A stretch of DNA of 6,100 nt from a bacterium (GCA_010027825.1 RGUK01000095.1:1-6100), one strand, 5' to 3'; counted from the first letter of the stretch, positions 1-5,861 are shown. Numbers and translations: made by a program. Notes: generated from the sequence alone by a model not told the origin.

Positions 1-37
1 GCCCTTCTCTTTTAATTTTAGGGGCGAATTAGCGCTG

Positions 38-1144
38 TTATGCAGCTACTTCAACGGCTGCATTCGCTTGTTGCTCAGCTACAACCTCAGCTTCTTCGTC
101 CGCATCGACCACGTCGCTTGCATCGTCAACGCGTGAGTTAACGTATAGGCGGTACACCGTGTAGATAGCCGCGGCAAGCGCTGCATATTTGATACCAGTG
201 ATGATGGTGCTAGTAGTATCATTATCAAGCTTCAGACTCGCCAAAAATGGCTTGGTGCCATAGTTGCCAATCAAGTAAACGGCAGCCATCAGCATTAGGT
301 CTGGAGTTTTGAACTTGGCAAACGCTTTTTCAAGCTCCAACAAAACCACTTCGCCTGGCTTGTGCATCATCCACTCGCCTTTGCAACCAATAGCAGCAAT
401 ATCATGCTGTGTGTCGTGCTCATCTCTGATAAATTTGTACACCTCGTGATCAGCAACACGTTTAATTTCAAAATATTGTGACCAGAACGCAACATCGGCT
501 TGAGTCAATTCATCGGGCGTTTGGCTAATCTCAAGCACCAACCAAGATTTTTGGTCACGAGGCTGAGTAATGTTTTGCTCGAAGTATTCTTGCAAGGCGC
601 GCAACTGCTTAACATTCTGCAGCGTGAAGACCATCGGCATGCCTGATTCGTATTCGGCCTTCATGAAAACGCCTTGGTAATCTTTTGGCTGAATAGCACC
701 AATCAACGACATAAAGTCTTCAACAACAGCAGCAAGGGGCGCTTCGCTTTGTCTAAAACCTTTGTACTTGAAGTCTACTTGCTTAACGTAGTCAAAGAAG
801 CCTTTCCAACGCATCGGCGTCATCTTGGCAATGCTTTCAGCTGTTTTAGCACCGACTACTCTGCCGCTTGGTAGCTTGGTACCTATTTCATAGATACTAA
901 ACTCGCCGTAAGCTGGACGAGTAATGGTAACAATAGGCTTAATGCCCTCAATAGCCGTGAAACGCAGCATCCCCTGGTCGCCAGCATTCAAACGCTCAGT
1001 AGCAGTCATCGCATTAATATCGCCAACAAAGGGACTCCCTTGGTAGGAACGAGCAACCGCAGTAACATGCTGGGTGCTAGCAACAAGAGAGGAAAGCACA
1101 AGCGTAGAGGCAAACGCCAGGACGCGAAGCGAGGTAAGTTTCAT
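38..1144 (-). CDS. Unrecognised exported protein with signal peptide and C-terminal membrane anchor
   Basis: I do not recognise the family. With the start at 1144 the protein has 368 residues. Residues 1-31 look like a Sec signal peptide (MKLTS, hydrophobic VLAFASTLVLSSLVA, possible AVA cleavage site near 31). A soluble body of about 280 residues follows, with one cysteine near 254. Near the C terminus a hydrophobic segment at about 314-335 (IITGIKYAALAAAIYTVYRLY) is followed by a basic residue and a 30-residue acidic, alanine- and valine-rich tail. This suggests a periplasmic or surface-facing domain anchored by its C-terminal helix, which is inference. The frame stays open to an ATG at 1228, but the internal ATG is preferred because it has an AGAGGG ribosome site 9 bases upstream and begins the signal peptide. 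It lies 116 bases downstream of the LptF/G-like gene with its own possible promoter, so it is probably transcribed separately as well. The gene is well supported; its function is unknown. Confidence 0.8.
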   Translation of the reverse strand: MKLTSLRVLAFASTLVLSSLVASTQHVTAVARSYQGSPFVGDINAMTATERLNAGDQGMLRFTAIEGIKPIVTITRPAYGEFSIYEIGTKLPSGRVVGAKTAESIAKMTPMRWKGFFDYVKQVDFKYKGFRQSEAPLAAVVEDFMSLIGAIQPKDYQGVFMKAEYESGMPMVFTLQNVKQLRALQEYFEQNITQPRDQKSWLVLEISQTPDELTQADVAFWSQYFEIKRVADHEVYKFIRDEHDTQHDIAAIGCKGEWMMHKPGEVVLLELEKAFAKFKTPDLMLMAAVYLIGNYGTKPFLASLKLDNDTTSTIITGIKYAALAAAIYTVYRLYVNSRVDDASDVVDADEEAEVVAEQQANAAVEVAA

Positions 1145-1153
1145 GGTCACAAA

Positions 1154-1159
1154 CCCTCT
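1154..1159 (-). promoter_or_regulatory. Ribosome binding site deciding the start of the exported protein
   Basis: AGAGGG on the minus strand lies 9 bases before the ATG at 1144. The alternative upstream ATG at 1228 has no comparable site and would bury the signal peptide behind 28 extra residues, so 1144 is chosen. Confidence 0.6.
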
Positions 1160-1200
1160 AAAATGGTAAAAATATCGTCTTTGAAACATGCATCCGGACC

Positions 1201-1228
1201 AGTCTAGACCATCAAACAGGTTTTTCAA
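1201..1228 (-). promoter_or_regulatory. Possible sigma-70-type promoter for the exported protein gene
   Basis: On the minus strand TTGAAA (1223-1228) is followed after 16 bases by TAGACT (1201-1206). The -35 matches the consensus at 5 of 6 positions and the -10 at 4 of 6. It would give a leader of about 50 bases before the ATG at 1144. The palindrome GTCTAGAC (1202-1209) overlaps the -10. This is a pattern match only. Confidence 0.3.
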
Positions 1229-1260
1229 GATTTATATAAAACGCTGGCACCAATGTCCCT

Positions 1261-2286
1261 TTAGGCGATGTTTTTTCTGACAAAAATTACCAATAGAAAG
1301 AAAAGGCACCCTGCCCCCAGCATCCAAAGAGCCCAGCCAGCATGACGCGCGAGCAGTGAGAGTGCAATCAGTGCGGGGTAGGGCAACAGAGCCAGGAGCC
1401 AGCGCTGTATATTGGTCTGTCGAATGCAAAACGCGCCCACGGTTAACGCCGGGTACAAGAGTAAGCTCAGGTAGTATAAGGAACTTTCAAACAAATGGGT
1501 AAGCAGTAACCGCACCGTGGTTTTTGGCAAATATGCCCGAAAGGCCAACTGCCGCGCCACATGCGCGAGCGTGTACACCTCCTGCCTAAGCGCAACAAGC
1601 CGGAAGAAATAAACCGACGGGATCTCAAGACGTGCAAACCGCTCGACCTGCTGTTCAGCCAGCTGCACCGACACCGCCTCATCCAACCACAGTCGATATG
1701 CTTTTTCATCCAAAGAAAAGTTGGGGGCGTGCGTTACTTGGACCACTTGTCGCGTTGGCCCCAGCTTCAGGAGCAGCAACCCATTCCCCACACCTGCAGC
1801 GCTATCGAGAGATTCAACATAACAAAACCGGTCTGCTTCCAATTCAAACCACGCATGCAGAATGTGCTGGTTTGCCATGTTCTTGAAATGCGTATATTTG
1901 AACTGCTCGGCGCGCTGCGCCAAGGGCAGAACAGCCCACTCACGCAGGGGCAGGATCACACACAACGCAACACAGGCAACCAGCGTTAAAACGCCTGCTA
2001 AGCGCAGCGGGACAAAGCCAACCAAGCGCAGAAAATCCCACGATTGATGCAGACTAAGCTCACGCAAAACAAACAGCGTGGCCAACCAGGCTGCAGCTGG
2101 CAACACATCAAAGGCAGAGGGCACAAAATTGAGCTTTAAGAAATAAAGAATATGCTCCAACGAAGCGTGTTTAACTCGCGCCAATTTTTCAAAAAATTCA
2201 ATGAGGGTGAAAAGCAACGCCAGCAAAGCCGTGATCCCCACCCACGCCCCCACAAACAGGCGGGCCACGTACCTGGCTAACGTCAT
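1261..2286 (-). CDS. LptF/LptG-family (YjgP/YjgQ) permease, LPS transport
   Basis: Inner-membrane permease of the type that, as an LptF-LptG pair with the ATPase LptB, lifts lipopolysaccharide out of the inner membrane toward the LptC/LptA bridge. The protein has 341 residues, near the family's usual 350-370. Hydropathy by eye gives three N-terminal membrane helices (about 9-31, 59-77, 94-113), a soluble central domain (about 137-225, expected to be the jellyroll) and three C-terminal helices (about 267-288, 296-313, 317-336), the known LptF/G plan. The region DVLPAAAWLATLFVLRELS (60-78) followed by a conserved-looking RLVG segment matches the family's second helix and coupling region. It starts 10 bases after the stop of the DUF502 gene, so it is probably co-transcribed and translationally linked; no strong Shine-Dalgarno is visible. 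Whether it is LptF or LptG cannot be told from one copy; the partner is not in this window. Confidence 0.82.
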   Translation of the reverse strand: MTLARYVARLFVGAWVGITALLALLFTLIEFFEKLARVKHASLEHILYFLKLNFVPSAFDVLPAAAWLATLFVLRELSLHQSWDFLRLVGFVPLRLAGVLTLVACVALCVILPLREWAVLPLAQRAEQFKYTHFKNMANQHILHAWFELEADRFCYVESLDSAAGVGNGLLLLKLGPTRQVVQVTHAPNFSLDEKAYRLWLDEAVSVQLAEQQVERFARLEIPSVYFFRLVALRQEVYTLAHVARQLAFRAYLPKTTVRLLLTHLFESSLYYLSLLLYPALTVGAFCIRQTNIQRWLLALLPYPALIALSLLARHAGWALWMLGAGCLFFLLVIFVRKNIA

Positions 2287-2296
2287 AGCAGTTGCT

Positions 2297-2956
2297 TTAC
2301 TTTTTCAGAAGCGATTCTGGCGTAATCAGCCCACAGGAAACAAGCGTCTTAATAGCTTCCTCAAAGGTGATATCAGTCAGAATAACGTCGCTTTCCGGCA
2401 TAATGAAAAAATAACCGGTAGTCGGATTGGGTGAATTAGGCATAAAGACTTTGACGTAGCGCTCACCTGGATGGTGTTTGGCCTGGTCGGGAATAATCGG
2501 CTCATAAGTATCTGCTGCAGACTCAAGCAAAAACGCAAGGTGATACTGCCCTTTTTTAGGATAAGGAATGAGCACTACCTGGCGGCGCAGGGCTAAGGAC
2601 GAATCGGACACGCGGAAGAAATCAACCAAGATTTTGGCGGCTGAATACACAATGCGCACCAGGGGAATGCGGTTAACCAATTCCTCCAAAAAGCCAATCA
2701 GCCGATTAACCAGAAAGACCTTGAGCACTACCCCAATGCCGAGAATGACAAGCATCACCAGAACAAATTCAGAGCCAGGGATAGCCTGCAGATAGGCAGG
2801 TTCCAAAAGCCTAAGCGGCACCAGCAAGCGCGCTATTAAACCGTACAGGAAATTAATGAAGAACAACGTTGCCGCGATGGGAATAACGGTGAACAAGCCG
2901 CTCAGAAAGACCGATCTGACGTAAGCTATGACACTTTTTAATCGCTCAAACAACAT
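2297..2956 (-). CDS. DUF502 family two-TM membrane protein
   Basis: The protein of 219 residues belongs to the DUF502 family, widespread bacterial and plant membrane proteins without an assigned biochemical role. Two hydrophobic segments (about 14-42 and 62-83) are followed by a soluble C-terminal domain. Hallmarks are IPLVRIVYSAAKILVDFF (97-114) and the block around SPNPTTGYFFIMPESDV (175-191), the usual 'PNPT-GY-VP--DV' signature. The family length is typically 200-230, so it appears complete. An AAGGA ribosome site lies 9 bases before the ATG. It sits 17 bases after the glmM 3' piece and 10 bases before the LptF/G-like gene on the same strand, so it belongs to the same transcription unit. 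The context suggests an envelope role, which is inference. Family assignment is confident; function is unknown. Confidence 0.87.
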   Translation of the reverse strand: MLFERLKSVIAYVRSVFLSGLFTVIPIAATLFFINFLYGLIARLLVPLRLLEPAYLQAIPGSEFVLVMLVILGIGVVLKVFLVNRLIGFLEELVNRIPLVRIVYSAAKILVDFFRVSDSSLALRRQVVLIPYPKKGQYHLAFLLESAADTYEPIIPDQAKHHPGERYVKVFMPNSPNPTTGYFFIMPESDVILTDITFEEAIKTLVSCGLITPESLLKK

Positions 2957-2973
2957 ACAATCACATCCTTACG

Positions 2974-3549
2974 TTAAGCTGCCAGGGCAGCAGACAACTG
3001 TTCAGCAAGCTCCTTTGCTACCATTTCAGCCTCAGTGGCTGTTGCAGCCTCGGCCATCACGCGCAACACTGGCTCGGTACCGGAATAGCGCACAAGCAGG
3101 CGCCCATCGCGCAAACGTGCCTGATAAGACTGAATTAATCCTGCAAATGGCTCTTGCCCCAAGTCTTTCTTCTGTCCCACGCGTACATTTACTAATTTTT
3201 GTGGGAACTTAGGAAAGGTCAGCATAGACCAGTTTCCCGAAAGCGCAAGCGCTTCAAGTACCTTGAGCGCAACGAAAATACCGTCGCCAGTTAACAAATA
3301 GTCTTTCAAGATAACGTGCCCTGAAATCTCAGCCCCTAGCAAGACTTGGTATTCTTCAAGCCCAGCAGCAACGTATTTGTCGCCCACCGCAGTACGCACG
3401 AAGGTTTTATTCATGTCCTGGAGCACCTTTGCAAGCCCTTGGTTGGACATAACAGTCCCGACCACGGTGCTAGCGGCACGATAGGTAGGAAGCGACAGTA
3501 GCAAGAAAAGAATGTCATCACCATCCTTTACTTCACCTTGCGCGTTCAC
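2974..3549 (-). CDS. glmM: Phosphoglucosamine mutase GlmM, C-terminal piece (gene split)
   Basis: C-terminal part of GlmM, which converts glucosamine-6-phosphate to glucosamine-1-phosphate on the way to UDP-GlcNAc. The 191-residue frame opens with a GTG that overlaps the TGA of the N-terminal piece (GTGA). It carries the second half of the sugar-phosphomutase fold: GTVMSN (31-36), VGDKYV (55-60), the sugar-binding GAEISGH (72-78) and the phosphate-binding RYSGTEPVLRVM (154-165). The residue between E and SGH is Ile where Asn or Gln is usual. Homology does not begin at the GTG: the same frame upstream reads IIAV just before NAQGEVKDGDD, matching the family's VI-VD-G--VDGD stretch, and is then closed by TAG at 3573-3571. 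The start is therefore an accident of the break or a re-initiation site, not a family start. The gene is probably a pseudogene fragment or a sequence-error product. Confidence 0.8.
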   Translation of the reverse strand: MNAQGEVKDGDDILFLLLSLPTYRAASTVVGTVMSNQGLAKVLQDMNKTFVRTAVGDKYVAAGLEEYQVLLGAEISGHVILKDYLLTGDGIFVALKVLEALALSGNWSMLTFPKFPQKLVNVRVGQKKDLGQEPFAGLIQSYQARLRDGRLLVRYSGTEPVLRVMAEAATATEAEMVAKELAEQLSAALAA

Positions 3550-3564
3550 GGCAATAATGCCTGC
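3546..3564 (-). other. Break point in glmM: frame change and missing metal-binding loop
   Basis: Reading the minus strand, the first frame ends SLQQA-LLP-stop while the next frame, at the same bases, reads GIIAVNAQG. Family homology passes from the first frame to the second near 3558-3560. Between LQQA and IIAV a GlmM protein normally has about 18 residues that include DGDGDR. The frame relation requires a missing length of 3n+1 bases, so about 55 (52 or 58 also possible). Confidence 0.75.
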
Positions 3565-4271
3565 TGTAAGCTAGCAGGATGCAGAGCCCCACAATTTTCA
3601 TTAATGTTCAAACCTGTAGGATGATCAGCCAGTGGAATAACGCGAGCGCCTAGTTGCGTAAAAATGGTTTCGGCAAACCCCGCTGTTGCACCGTTTGCCA
3701 TATCCAGAACAATTGTTTTTCCAGCTAGGAAGCGTGGAACAAAACGCTCCACCATGTTGCGAACATAGACCGCCCCGGCCTCTTCCCATTGCTCTGCACG
3801 CCCTGCGCCCAGGGGGAGAAGATTTTCTTCATGGCGGCACGCGTTCATCACATTCAACAAGCGCTCTTCATCTCGCGGCAAGAGCTTGCACCGCCGCGCA
3901 TCAAACACCTTAATGCCATTGTCAAAGTAAGGATTATGCGAAGCCGAAATTACCACTCCCGCATGAAAACGCTCATCATAATGGATCAAATTGCACACGG
4001 CAGGCGTTGGCAATACACCGCCATCAACAGCAAGCGCTCCCCCCTGGACCAATCCTTCGATCAAAGCAGCCTTTATGCGACAGCCTGAGACACGCGTGTC
4101 CATTCCTAAAAGTATTCGTGGCTGGGCAACAGCGTATTTCTCAATGGCCCATAAAGCAGTAGCATATCCAATGCGTCTGAGCGTATAATTGTCGAAAGGG
4201 AAACTGTCAGCGTGGCCGCGAATGCCATCAGTGCCAAATGAAATAGCGGGGGAAGTTGGAGCAGTATTCAT
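3546..4271 (-). CDS. glmM: Phosphoglucosamine mutase GlmM, N-terminal piece (gene split)
   Basis: N-terminal 241 residues of GlmM (alpha-D-phosphohexomutase superfamily, cytoplasmic). Visible motifs are FGTDGIRG (12-19), LGMDTRVSG (55-63) and the catalytic phosphoserine loop ISASHNPYFDNGIKVF (108-123; Ser111 expected to be phosphorylated). Domain 2 begins around IVLDMANGAT (187-196) and continues to LNINENCGA (221-229). It stops after SLQQALLP at TGA 3548-3546, where the family would continue into the metal-binding DGDGDR loop; that loop is in neither frame. The summed length of both pieces plus the missing part (about 450) fits the usual 445. The start is placed at the ATG at 4271, with AAGGA 4 bases upstream and FGTDGIRG at the normal distance. 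First gene of the minus-strand envelope operon. Identity is very secure; as written the product should lack Mg binding. Confidence 0.88.
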   Translation of the reverse strand: MNTAPTSPAISFGTDGIRGHADSFPFDNYTLRRIGYATALWAIEKYAVAQPRILLGMDTRVSGCRIKAALIEGLVQGGALAVDGGVLPTPAVCNLIHYDERFHAGVVISASHNPYFDNGIKVFDARRCKLLPRDEERLLNVMNACRHEENLLPLGAGRAEQWEEAGAVYVRNMVERFVPRFLAGKTIVLDMANGATAGFAETIFTQLGARVIPLADHPTGLNINENCGALHPASLQQALLP

Positions 4272-4301
4272 GGGTTCCTTGCAAGCTTAGAGTGCTACCT
4301 A

Positions 4302-4330
4302 ATTCTAATGCTTGTGCTAGAATAACTCAA
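4302..4330 (-). promoter_or_regulatory. Sigma-70-type promoter for the glmM operon
   Basis: On the minus strand TTGAGT (4325-4330) is followed after exactly 17 bases by TAGAAT (4302-4307), giving a predicted start of transcription near 4295 and a leader of about 25 bases before the ATG at 4271. The -10 matches the consensus at 5 of 6 positions and the -35 at 4 of 6. It overlaps the lysE -10 on the other strand. Confidence 0.5.
4315..4323 (+). promoter_or_regulatory. Possible extended -10 promoter for the LysE-type exporter
   Basis: TGC followed by TAGAAT forms an extended -10 element (TGn plus hexamer). There is no good -35 at 16-18 bases upstream, which extended -10 promoters tolerate. Transcription would begin near 4330, leaving a leader of about 27 bases that contains the hairpin at 4338-4354. 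Confidence 0.4.
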
Positions 4331-4337
4331 AAATTTT

Positions 4338-4354
4338 CAAGACAAAGGGTCTTG
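4338..4354 (+). promoter_or_regulatory. Hairpin with the lysE Shine-Dalgarno in its loop
   Basis: CAAGAC (4338-4343) and GTCTTG (4349-4354) form a perfect 6-bp stem with a 5-base loop AAAGG (4344-4348). The Shine-Dalgarno AAAGGG (4344-4349) thus occupies the loop plus the first base of the 3' arm, 7 bases before the ATG at 4357. The stem ends 2 bases before the start codon. It may modulate translation or, at the DNA level, be a binding site; both are inference. Confidence 0.5.
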
Positions 4355-4356
4355 CA

Positions 4357-5004
4357 ATGAACGGTTGGTTTTTAGCAACGTGTTTTTTTGTTGGCGTATC
4401 CGCATCATCAACGATGGGGCCAATTTTTGTTATGACATTTAACAACAGTGCGATGCGTGGCTTTTTAAAAGGTTTTTGCACCGCGCTTGGAGCAGCGCTT
4501 GGTGATGGCTTGCTTATCTTCTTAGGCTTAGTTGGTATGCTTGCTATCTTACAAAAGTCATCAACCTACCAAGTCGGCATCGACCTGGTGGGCGGCACTT
4601 TGCTTGTGCTGTATGGCATCTCGCTGATTATGCGTCAAAAGAATGACGCGCCGGAAGTAGCACTTACCGCCAATAGCTTACTCATCAGCGCAACTAAAGC
4701 ATTTCTCTCAACAGTGCTCAACCCACTCACGATTCTGTTCTTCATGTTTGCTGGTGCACAGCTGCTGCCTGCGGGCAAAAAACTCCTGACCACCGCGGAT
4801 CTGCTGCTTGGCAGTGGCCTGACAATACTCGGCTCGCTTACCGTTTTGAGCATCGTGGCATACATAGCCAGCTCAGTCGGCAAAGTAATGAACACCGACA
4901 AGCTGAAGCTCATCAACACCATAACCGCCTGCGTTATTCTGACGGTGGGCAGCTACTTTTTCTTTGATGCAATAAAAGTTGTAATTCAATTGATGCGTGG
5001 ATAA
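4357..5004 (+). CDS. LysE/RhtB-family exporter (amino acid or small-molecule translocator)
   Basis: The protein of 215 residues is almost entirely hydrophobic with about six membrane segments (near 4-26, 38-64, 74-92, 113-136, 148-172, 187-212), the size and plan of the LysE/RhtB export superfamily. Family features seen are the N-terminal helix with a GP pair (SASSTMGPIFVM, 15-26), the small-residue-rich second segment with a conserved-type Gly-Asp (GAALGDGLLIFLG, 45-57), the basic residues after helix 3 (LIMRQK, 90-95) and the Asn-Pro after Phe-Leu-Ser (AFLSTVLNPLTILFF, 115-129). Members export basic amino acids, homoserine/threonine, cysteine derivatives or other compounds; the substrate cannot be read from the sequence. 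It is transcribed away from glmM and converges on the S24 regulator with 3 bases between stops and no terminator in the gap. Start: ATG at 4357 with AAAGGG 7 bases upstream. Confidence 0.82.
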   Translation: MNGWFLATCFFVGVSASSTMGPIFVMTFNNSAMRGFLKGFCTALGAALGDGLLIFLGLVGMLAILQKSSTYQVGIDLVGGTLLVLYGISLIMRQKNDAPEVALTANSLLISATKAFLSTVLNPLTILFFMFAGAQLLPAGKKLLTTADLLLGSGLTILGSLTVLSIVAYIASSVGKVMNTDKLKLINTITACVILTVGSYFFFDAIKVVIQLMRG

Positions 5005-5007
5005 GGC

Positions 5008-5679
5008 CTAGAGCATCCGTTGATAGCGATAGATAACCTTGCCAATCACGCGGAAGTGATCTTTGCCGCGTACTAAAGCCACTGGCGGAGCCTTGTGATT
5101 AACTGATTCTAGTACCACAAACTCTTCCATGTAGGTCACTTGCATAATTGCTTTGATGGGATTGTCATTTCCGTACTCGACGGCAGCAAGATCACTGGAC
5201 CGTGTCCAGGTCTCAGGGGAAATGATTAAGTAGTCACCCTTCACAAAGTTGGGCGCCATGCTGTTGTTTTCCACATGCAGACAAAACATAGATTCATCGG
5301 TGCTGTTGGCAACGGGTACAAAAATATCTTTGTGGCCCGTAGTTACCTGCATGAGCTGGTTGTTGTAAGGGGAAGGGTTAGTAGGAATATCGCCCATGAC
5401 TGGAACAATCTTAAGCTGCAGGTCGACGTTAATGTTTTCAGGCATCTTGACGCTAGCTTCAACATTATCGGTGCGCGTTTTGCGTTGTGCAAAAAGATCT
5501 ACTGGATGAGCGCCAAATGCGGCGGCCAGTTTTTTGAGCGCATCCTCATTCCAGCGGCGCGTACCATTTTTAATGTGCGTCAGGTAACTTTCGGAAAGGC
5601 CCGTCTTTTCAGCAAGCACCTTGGTAGTCCAGCCTCGTTCGCGAAGCAACTCTTTGACGCGAAGTTCTGTTGAAGACAT
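5008..5679 (-). CDS. XRE-family HTH / peptidase S24 (LexA/CI-like) transcriptional regulator
   Basis: The protein has 223 residues from the ATG at 5679. Residues about 6-64 form a Cro/C1-type helix-turn-helix (LAEKTGLSESYLTHIKNG, 22-39, covers the two helices), then a linker and a C-terminal S24 domain. The S24 Ser motif is NNSMAPNFVKGDYLI (138-152) with Ser140; Lys176 in NPIKAIMQ lies 36 residues on, close to the 37 between the LexA catalytic Ser and Lys, so a Ser-Lys dyad appears intact. No Ala-Gly cleavage site is visible before the Ser motif (the equivalent stretch reads IVPVMGDIPTN), so RecA-stimulated self-cleavage is uncertain. This is a phage-CI-like or stress regulator rather than classic LexA, whose winged HTH differs. 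The start at 5679 is preferred over the ATG at 5697 because AAGGAAGGGG lies just upstream. It is divergent from rnhB. Targets are unknown; self-regulation from the shared upstream region is plausible. Confidence 0.85.
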   Translation of the reverse strand: MSSTELRVKELLRERGWTTKVLAEKTGLSESYLTHIKNGTRRWNEDALKKLAAAFGAHPVDLFAQRKTRTDNVEASVKMPENINVDLQLKIVPVMGDIPTNPSPYNNQLMQVTTGHKDIFVPVANSTDESMFCLHVENNSMAPNFVKGDYLIISPETWTRSSDLAAVEYGNDNPIKAIMQVTYMEEFVVLESVNHKAPPVALVRGKDHFRVIGKVIYRYQRML

Positions 5680-5684
5680 ACAAA

Positions 5685-5694
5685 CCCCTTCCTT
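5685..5694 (-). promoter_or_regulatory. Ribosome binding site deciding the regulator's start
   Basis: AAGGAAGGGG on the minus strand lies 5 bases before the ATG at 5679. The ATG at 5697 is in the same frame but has only a T-rich tract upstream, so the shorter protein beginning MSSTELRV is preferred. Confidence 0.6.
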
Positions 5695-5717
5695 CATGAC
5701 CCAAAAAACGGAATGTT

Positions 5718-5824
5718 TTTCTTAACTTTTCAATAATATAATCAAGGACAACTCCAAAAGCCAGAAAAATTACTAGGTGTATCTTAAAAAAAATTGTTAC
5801 ACGGAGGCAAAAAAAGTTAAGAAA
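5718..5824. repeat. 13-bp perfect inverted repeat (AAAAGTTAAGAAA), possible operator pair
   Basis: AAAAGTTAAGAAA is read on the plus strand at 5812-5824 and on the minus strand at 5730-5718, so each copy points toward the gene on its side. The copies end 38 bases before the regulator's ATG and 43 bases before the rnhB ATG. A third, weaker relative, TTAAGATACAC, lies on the minus strand at 5787-5777; all three share TTAAGA(A/T)A(A/C)AC. The surrounding sequence is AT-rich, so some similarity is expected by chance. Confidence 0.4.
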
Positions 5825-5852
5825 CACTTTGGGTGAGAAAAAAAAGAAAGCG

Positions 5853-5861
5853 TGGTAGTAT
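5853..5861 (+). promoter_or_regulatory. Extended -10 promoter element for rnhB, close to the start codon
   Basis: TGG followed by TAGTAT (5856-5861) is an extended -10. The ATG at 5868 lies 6 bases beyond the hexamer, the normal distance to a transcription start, so the message could begin at or next to the start codon. No strong -35 is seen at the right spacing. Confidence 0.4.

Noticed and set aside
1..37. Possible terminator after the exported protein gene (GCCC and GGGC arms on the minus strand)
   Set aside because: The arms are only 4 bp with a loop of about 17 bases, and any T-run would lie outside the window.
1145..1228. N-terminal extension of the exported protein to the ATG at 1228
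   Set aside because: No ribosome site there, and it would put 28 residues ahead of a clear signal peptide; the internal ATG has AGAGGG at good spacing.
1229..1260. Hairpin terminator after the LptF/G-like gene
   Set aside because: TTGGTGCCAG followed by TTTTAT looks suggestive, but the stem is at most 3 bp with an impossible loop.
1561..1989. Long plus-strand open frame opposite the LptF/G-like gene
   Set aside because: It is the reverse shadow of a strongly supported membrane-protein gene; it shows no family motifs and no ribosome site.
3546..3564. Programmed ribosomal frameshift joining the two glmM pieces
   Set aside because: No convincing slippery heptamer is present, and shifting frame would still leave out the DGDGDR loop, so frameshifting cannot restore a normal protein.
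5609..5827. Small minus-strand frame upstream of and overlapping the S24 regulator
   Set aside because: It overlaps the regulator's start in another frame, has AT-driven Phe/Ile/Leu composition and lacks a ribosome site; it is better read as the control region.
5803..5835. GGAGG at 5803-5807 as the ribosome site of a small gene
   Set aside because: No ATG, GTG or TTG lies within 5-12 bases downstream.
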